Assembly (NCBI GenBank): GCA_039720395.1
Contig: CM077826.1
Coordinates: forward strand, 20,957,053 to 21,021,052
Direction: 5' to 3'
DNA: 64,000 nucleotides
Source: Liquidambar formosana
Taxonomy: Eukaryota; Streptophyta; Magnoliopsida; Saxifragales; Altingiaceae
Position 1 is the first letter of the stretch; each line of letters opens with the position of its first letter. The translations under genes were made by a program, and so were the position numbers. Positions 59,701-64,000 of this stretch are shown here, piece by piece. Under the pieces are notes generated by a model. That model saw only the letters and a list, made by a program, of their open reading frames with translations. It was not told the DNA's origin and did not search any database.

Positions 59701-62420
59701 CCCTATAAACGGGACAACACACCTTCCACTTTTGTCAACATGAGAGGGGCAAGGTCTATATTGTCCATCAAACACAGGCCATGCACAATGCGGTTCATTG
59801 AATGGGTTCATGGGCCAATAGCTATGAAAACCCATAGGGATCATGAGTGGAAAGGTTTCCCACTGGTTAAGAATTCAACTAATAGAATTCCGCCACATGG
59901 GAGGCTTGAGTTCCTATATAAAGGCCATTCATGGTTCATTTACAAGGATTTGGAACATCGGAAATACAAAGACCAAAAGCATTCCTACTCTCTGGATTTT
60001 CTCATCCTGTCACAACTCAAGGTTCCCTCTAGTTGCCTTGCTCTCCCCTCTGCAGCACCCTCTTGCTAATCATCAACTCGGACATCACTAGCTCAAATAG
60101 TTCACCTCTTGCTCTCCTACAGGAACCTACCCGTCGATACCCTAAATTATGCTACTTTAAAATTCTTTAAAATAAAAAAGAAAAAAAAAATCAACAGCCA
60201 GGTACCACTTAAGAAGACGACAACTTTCAAATACGAATAAAATCCTTAATGTGTTCCAAGGGACAGCGTTCTATAATATCTCTGGTAATCTGGTTAATTA
60301 AATTTTATTAGTCTGGGATCAACTATGAGCACAGTTCAACTCTAGTTTATTCCATTTTAACATGATAAGAAGCAACAGAAAGTAGACTAAAAGCATACTA
60401 GAAAAGATGGACTACAGTGTAATGAAGTACCAGCTTTACCAACTATCCATGAAAATAAAATATAAGGTACCAACTTCCATATATAAAACAACATCAACGA
60501 TGTGCTCCAAAACACGAGGTCCTGCTATGTCTCCAGATTTTGTCACATGCCCAATCTGAATTACATAAAAAGAAAAGAAAAGTCTTAGCCAAAAAAAAAA
60601 AAAAAAGGCAAAGGCCCAAGAGAATAATTCAGTTCTTCTACAAGTAGAACATTGAACAAAACAACAATGTTATGGAAAATCTTCATTAAAAAAAGGCTAT
60701 GGATCTGCCGAGTAAGATACAATTACCGATAATCAATGATACTGCCTACTAGATAGAATACAGAAGTAGCAATGTATGTCTAAAAGAACCAAAGACAAAG
60801 TCTGATAAATCGAGATCTCCTGTCCCTGTACATAATAAGATTATGCTCAAAATTGCATCAACTACAGTGGGGTCAAGCTTATAATTGATACTCTGAAACT
60901 TTTGATGGAGTAACTAGCCAAAAACTAAGGCATGCAACTAGATTGTCATTAAACAGTTAAGCTTGATGCTAGAGAGATTGACCATAAAGCGCTTTTCTAA
61001 CTTAGGCTACTAACGAGGAGGTTTGAAGGAAATAAAAAGGACCTACACATAGTATATGTTAGAGAGCTGATATGGTGGGTTTTAGAAAAGAAAGATCAAG
61101 TACATATGTTTACGTGCACAAGAACATGTACTATAGGGCAACAACTAGCAAAACTACAAGTTAAGGAAAGATATAGATTTCTAATCTCAATATGCACACA
61201 CTGATCAAGAATTAGAATTAGTTCCTATATTTTTTGCATTAATCATAGATTTTTTTATTGCTCCAATTTTCATAGAAAACCAGGTGTATTTGGGAAAAGA
61301 TTTCAGTGTGTGTCATTTGGTGATAATACAGTCTTACTGTGACAAGGTAAAATTCTAAGAACAAACAAGGGATAGATGATTTAGAATCGAAAGGCTTTTG
61401 AAGAAGCACAACTAATGCAAAAATATATGGTATTTAGTTTTAGTGATATTAGGAATCAGCAAAAGAAATAGTAAAAATTGATGACCGAGAGAGAAACAAA
61501 AGTGACTGTTTCTATCATCTTCAATTCATTATTCATAAATCATAAGAGGGAGAGATATAAGAGGGTATTACCTGTAGTCTGTAGATTAATAGCAAAACAA
61601 ATAACATAGAAAAGTAATTCTAAAATATATTTTGAATAAAAAGACCATCACATTAAAGGGAAGAGTTTCATAAGATGTAGGCATTTAAAGAAGCCAGAGG
61701 TTGCACCACTTGAGAAAAAGAAGTGAGGAAGCTGGTAAAAATATTTTTGTCATGTGCCAAAAAAAAAAAGCAACTGTTACACCAAAAAAGGCGATATGAT
61801 TTAAGTTGAAAATACCAAAACGACAAGAGGAAGGGGTAAAAAAGATAGAAAAGCATGGGTAGAGGGTCACTAAAGGCTATGAAAAATCCATAAGTTTACA
61901 ACTCAATGAAAGATACTGAGTGATATAACCCTACATGGAGCAAAATGGTGAAATATGATATATGCAGCCTACCCCAATTAGTTGATATAACGCTTTTTGT
62001 TGAGAAAGGTATTATGTGTTGTAAAAGGATACACAGCTAATTCACATAAGTAATAACAATTTAATTTACTTCTCAAATTCGAAGAAGAGTTGCTAAATCT
62101 AGATATGAAACATACATTTAATTTCACATACACTAGGAAAAAAAAAATGAATTTCAATTTTATTTTCTTTTTAGAATATTCTCCTCCAAAGAGAGAATTA
62201 AGTGGGAATATAATCAAATATTTATTATAATTTTTTTCCTAAAATCACAATTTGAAAATAATTGAAGTCTCTTGCAATTCTAATTCAAGATATGAGCCAA
62301 CACAATGGAAAGAAAGTAAATAGATAATCAATTAGATTGTTGGGAATGTATGCTCACCAGAAAAACAGGTACATTAGTCTTCTTAGCAAAACGCAGCAAG
62401 GCTGATGTACATTCCTTCAC
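39626..62420 (-). CDS. RADA: RadA/Sms-type DNA recombination protein, C-terminal part (9 exons, 5' end outside window)
   Basis: Bacterial-type RadA acts in homologous recombination as a RecA-like ATPase promoting branch migration; the plant homologue is known to serve in organelles. Exons in transcript order: 62420-62358, 60555-60475, 51958-51893, 50041-49886, 47273-47196, 43883-43845, 41021-40939, 40616-40544, 39796-39626; together 269 codons plus TGA. The sequence runs from [20 protein letters not shown] through [20 protein letters not shown] and the RadA signature KNRFGS to the Lon-protease-like domain ([50 protein letters not shown]) and the tail [20 protein letters not shown]. The zinc finger and Walker A motif must lie beyond 64,000. 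Exons join in frame throughout. The intron after 40,939 has a GC donor. Introns reach 8.5 kb through transposon insertions. Confidence 0.92.
41916..41964. repeat. (TA)n and poly-G run
   Basis: A TA repeat (about 41,918-41,940) followed, after ATTTTTATTT-like sequence, by about 16 consecutive G (41,949-41,964). In a RadA intron. Confidence 0.8.
42106..43760 (-). mobile_element. Non-autonomous Helitron with both ends
   Basis: On the minus strand it begins TCTATACTATAATATAAAAG (43,760-43,741), a classic plant Helitron 5' end. It ends with the hairpin CCCGCGCATCGCGCGGG (42,132-42,116) followed, 6 bases on, by CTAG (42,109-42,106). The flanking bases are A and T, as expected for insertion into an AT dinucleotide without duplication. 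The 1,655-bp body is low-complexity (T28 run, GA and GT repeats, CT-rich stretch) with no Rep/helicase. It sits in the RadA intron between 41,022 and 43,844. Confidence 0.85.
44500..45431 (+). repeat. Possible LTR relic with PBS-like end
   Basis: AT-rich sequence with repeated AGGAATT/GAGTC blocks (44,550-44,770), and a TGGTATCTGAGCTC motif at 45,432 that resembles a primer-binding site. No defined ends or target duplication. In a RadA intron. Confidence 0.3.
45997..46681. mobile_element. Possible hAT-related element
   Basis: Starts GGGGCGAAGCCAGAATTTTC, a sequence like the ends of the hAT elements at 8,426 and 11,592, and may end in the GC-rich CCCCCTACCTCTGCCC. (TA)n flanks on both sides prevent a clear duplication call. 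An embedded (TA)n(GA)n tract spans 46,416-46,474. Confidence 0.35.
47714..47771. repeat. (TA)n(GA)n compound microsatellite
   Basis: A TA repeat running directly into a GA repeat. The same TA-then-GA arrangement is seen at 46,416-46,474 and 46,688-46,713. Confidence 0.85.
47860..48990 (+). repeat. LTR-like relic interrupted by a LINE fragment
   Basis: LTR-like sequence with TTTCTATTTCTAATTTGAATC and, right of the LINE, CTATAAATAAGGG near 48,785. The two halves flank a LINE insertion at about 48,155-48,740. Ends are not defined. Confidence 0.35.
48155..48740 (+). mobile_element. 5'-truncated LINE fragment
   Basis: The plus strand encodes the LINE zinc-binding tail [20 protein letters not shown] (from about 48,255) and then decayed sequence, ending in an A-rich tail at 48,713-48,738. 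It parallels the minus-strand LINE fragments at 34,000-34,470 and 63,575-63,859. The second cysteine region reads LHY where the others have IHC, so even the zinc ligands are decayed. Confidence 0.7.
50535..50690. repeat. 156-bp three-stem inverted-repeat element in a RadA intron
   Basis: The outer arms (50,535-50,563 and 50,662-50,690) are 29 nt and pair with 2 mismatches (shared core AACAGCACCATGCTGT). Inside are two more hairpins, 50,564-50,582 with 50,588-50,606 (5-nt loop) and 50,622-50,636 with 50,644-50,658 (7-nt loop). They are themselves related, sharing ATCGCAYGGTTGG and CCAGCCATRCGAT. It could be a foldback MITE or a small-RNA hairpin. It does not match a tRNA. Confidence 0.7.
52167..53389 (-). 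mobile_element. Probable copia-type LTR, reversed
   Basis: Read on the minus strand it begins TGTTAAGTCCTATGGACGAG and includes GTTGGTGGTTTTCCACGTAT near its 3' end, a pattern common in plant copia LTRs, plus TTCGAAC-type motifs around 52,910-53,010. Boundaries are approximate and no matching target duplication was found. Confidence 0.45.
54686..55993 (+). mobile_element. Solo LTR with perfect 5-bp duplication
   Basis: A 1,308-bp sequence beginning TGTTGGCC and ending GATAACA, flanked by AATAG on both sides (54,681-54,685 and 55,994-55,998). It includes GGATTTTGATGATAACAAGG near the start and CACCCCCCCTCTAGGG near the end, typical of plant copia LTRs, and repeated TAGTCGACTA motifs (55,190-55,350). 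No internal region is attached, so it is a solo LTR in the 8.5-kb RadA intron. Confidence 0.8.
57017..57367. mobile_element. MITE family A, copy 2
   Basis: A 351-bp element with ends CTAAGAAGC and GCTTCTTAG, the inverted repeat extending to about 15 bp with mismatches. The flanking 8-mers ATTAGACC and TCTAGACC match at 6 of 8. Related along its length to 25,940-26,281. It is rich in GTGTCG-type motifs near the right end. Confidence 0.65.
57666..58852. mobile_element. hAT-type element with perfect 8-bp duplication
   Basis: A 1,187-bp element starting CAATGTTTTAAAA and ending TTTTAAAACATTG, flanked by GTTTGGCC on both sides (57,658-57,665 and 58,853-58,860). GC-rich subterminal blocks lie inside each end. 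No transposase is recognised. It contains a Stowaway MITE at 58,468-58,703. Confidence 0.85.
58468..58703. mobile_element. Stowaway (Tc1/mariner) MITE nested in the hAT element
   Basis: A 236-bp element with ends CTCCCTCCGTCCCA and TGGGACATTGGGAG, flanked by TA on both sides (58,466-58,467 and 58,704-58,705). The CTCCCTCCGTCCC end is characteristic of plant Stowaway MITEs. Confidence 0.85.
59440..60150 (+). repeat. Possible gypsy LTR relic
   Basis: Contains CCTATATAAAGGCC (TATA-like, about 59,911), a C-rich segment resembling the leader of Athila/Tat-type LTRs, and an open frame without recognisable homology (59,689-60,069). Ends are not defined. In a RadA intron. Confidence 0.3.
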
Positions 62421-62534
62421 CTGTTACAGATGAAGTGTCAACACATATACTGTCCCAAAACCACCATGTAATATAACCTCAATAATGTACAAGTAATGCT
62501 TTTTGATAATTTCATTCCATTTAAAGGTAGCACT

Positions 62535-63110
62535 TTTTTATGTTTAACTCAACTCAACAAAGCCTTAATCCTTAGTCCCTACTACATGGGGTCAGCTACA
62601 TGAATCCTTTTTCACCATTTAGCTCTATCAAGGGCCATATCTCCTATTACATCCCTACCATGGCTATCCTTTCTTATCACCTTTCTTATTTATTCTTTCT
62701 TTTCTTTTTTATTTTTTATCGGCTTTCATATCCTTTCTTATCACCTTAACCATGCTGGTTTGGGCCTTCCTCCTGTCCTTTCGAGGCCTTCAACTTGAAT
62801 CAAGTAATCCTCCTTAATAGTGCATTACTATGTCTTGTTTGAACCAAACCACCTTAGATGAATTTCCTTATTTTTTTCCTTTCTAACAAATGCATCCATT
62901 TCTAATTTCATCTTTCCTTCTATTATCACTTATACAACTTAACATCCTCAGTTCGACCACATTCATATTGTGAACATGTTCCTTAATTATTCCACGTTCA
63001 GTATCACAAAGCATAGTTGCTCTTATAACTGTAAAAAATTTCTTTTAATAAGGTATTCTATTGTCATACAACACTCCAGATGCACTTTTCTAGACTCTAG
63101 TTCATCCATC
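62535..63110 (-). mobile_element. Probable RTE-type LINE 3' fragment
   Basis: On the plus strand ACTCAACTCAACAAAGCCTT, then CATGGGGTCAGCTACATGAA. In reverse this resembles the 3' end of plant RTE-type LINEs. Coding sequence upstream is decayed. Confidence 0.5.
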
Positions 63111-63209
63111 TTGCCCTAACTCTATGGTAATGTTCTCCTTAATTTCTCCATTTTAATGGATAAAAAAAATTGTCACTTCTAAGTATTTCTCAGATATCAA
63201 TTGCACTAT

Positions 63210-64000
63210 GCCCTCATTTCTATTCCTTTTTTTCTTTTTTCTTTTTTTGGATGATGAAGTAAAATGTGAATTAAAACACAAAAGGCAAGGCCCAAGTACA
63301 TGAGACATATACAAGAACAAAGCACAAAAGCACAAAAAAAAAAAAAAAAAAAAAAAGGACATCTTTATAACTTTAGGGAATCTATAAAAGGTACAAAAGA
63401 GGGTTTACTAATCTTAGCATGGCTAGAGAACCACAAAAAAAGCTTCTTAGTAAAACCGGATTTGAGATGAATGACCGACTTATCGATCCCTTCAAAGGAA
63501 TGCACCAAAAGATAGCATGGGGTTCATCCTCCAAAACGCTTTAGCCCCTTTATTGCCCCCTTTAAACCACCGACTCAAGAGGAGATCATAAGTGGATGAA
63601 GGAAGAACCCAGTGAACACCAAAAACATTGAAAGTGAGCATCCAAAACTCCTGACCACCTTACAATGAATGAAAAGATGGTCCACTGTTTCCGCTTCTTC
63701 CTTACACAAAATACATCTATTAGGAATTGGCAAACCACTCCCAATAAGATTATCCAAGGTCAAACATTTATCACTACCCACTAACCAACAAAAAAAGGCC
63801 ACTTTAGAGGGAACCAAAGTAATCCAAACAATCTTCACCGGTAGAAAAGAAATTACCAAGAAGATTTTATGGAGAATAGCCCTTTAGAATCCTTAAGCCA
63901 CAGCAATGAGTCATCCAAAATCTCACTATCATAAAGAACCTGGTAAAAAACTAAAGACACTTTCCAACTCCCTATCATTGAAGCGTCTTGCAAAAATGAC
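63210..64000 (-). mobile_element. LINE fragment at the window edge
   Basis: The minus strand encodes the LINE zinc-binding tail: VPSKVAFFCWLVGSDKCLTL, then CILCKEEAETVDHLFIHCKV (63,575-63,859). A T-rich tract near 63,210-63,250 and an A22 run at 63,336 mark its 3' side. It continues beyond the window. Confidence 0.8.

Noticed and set aside
59689..60069. 126-codon frame in a RadA intron
   Set aside because: No recognisable motif, and it lies in sequence resembling an LTR leader with a TATA-like box. Not supported as a gene.
1..64000. CRISPR array, bacterial operon or rRNA genes
   Set aside because: No regularly spaced short repeats, no ribosome-binding-site-led operons and no rRNA-like sequence; all coding features are plant nuclear or transposon in type.

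Overview
The window is nuclear DNA from a flowering plant, most likely a eudicot. It is AT-rich, its genes are split by many GT-AG introns, plant ATP-phosphofructokinases and a plant RadA homologue are present, and the rest is dominated by plant-type transposable elements (Ty3/gypsy, copia-like, LINE, SINE, hAT, Mutator-like, Harbinger, Stowaway and Helitron). The species cannot be fixed from the sequence.

Layout. 1-7,272 is a nest of degenerate Ty3/gypsy elements: a pol pseudogene and five related LTRs, two of them head to head, plus rearranged gag and leader pieces. 7,273-17,900 is intergenic: a pyrimidine-rich tract, a hAT element with a transposase remnant, MITEs, two tRNA-derived SINEs and a probable solo LTR. 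18,218-25,105 and 27,190-36,654 are two tandem ATP-dependent 6-phosphofructokinase genes on the + strand. Both have 13 exons with matching boundaries, and they form a clear local duplication that includes some promoter sequence. 36,655-39,625 is the gap between the second kinase gene and the next gene, and it holds a probable Mutator-like element. 39,626-62,420 (- strand) is the C-terminal part of a RadA/Sms-type recombination gene. Nine coding exons totalling 810 bp are spread over about 23 kb, and its 5' end lies beyond the window. The introns carry an end-to-end Helitron, hAT and Stowaway MITEs, a solo LTR, LINE pieces and a 156-bp three-stem inverted-repeat element. 62,500-64,000 holds further LINE fragments.

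Function. The two kinases would carry out the first committed step of glycolysis, probably in the cytosol. The RadA homologue belongs to the branch-migration family of homologous recombination and is not functionally related to them. The kinase pair and RadA are transcribed convergently.

I found no clearly new multi-gene system. The most unusual items are a gag/primer-binding-site recombination junction with a gypsy-derived family carrying an acidic ORF, a palindrome array in its LTR promoters, the three-stem element in a RadA intron, a frame-inferred GC-AG intron in RadA, and a frame switch in the 5' region of the duplicated kinases that bears on the true start codon.
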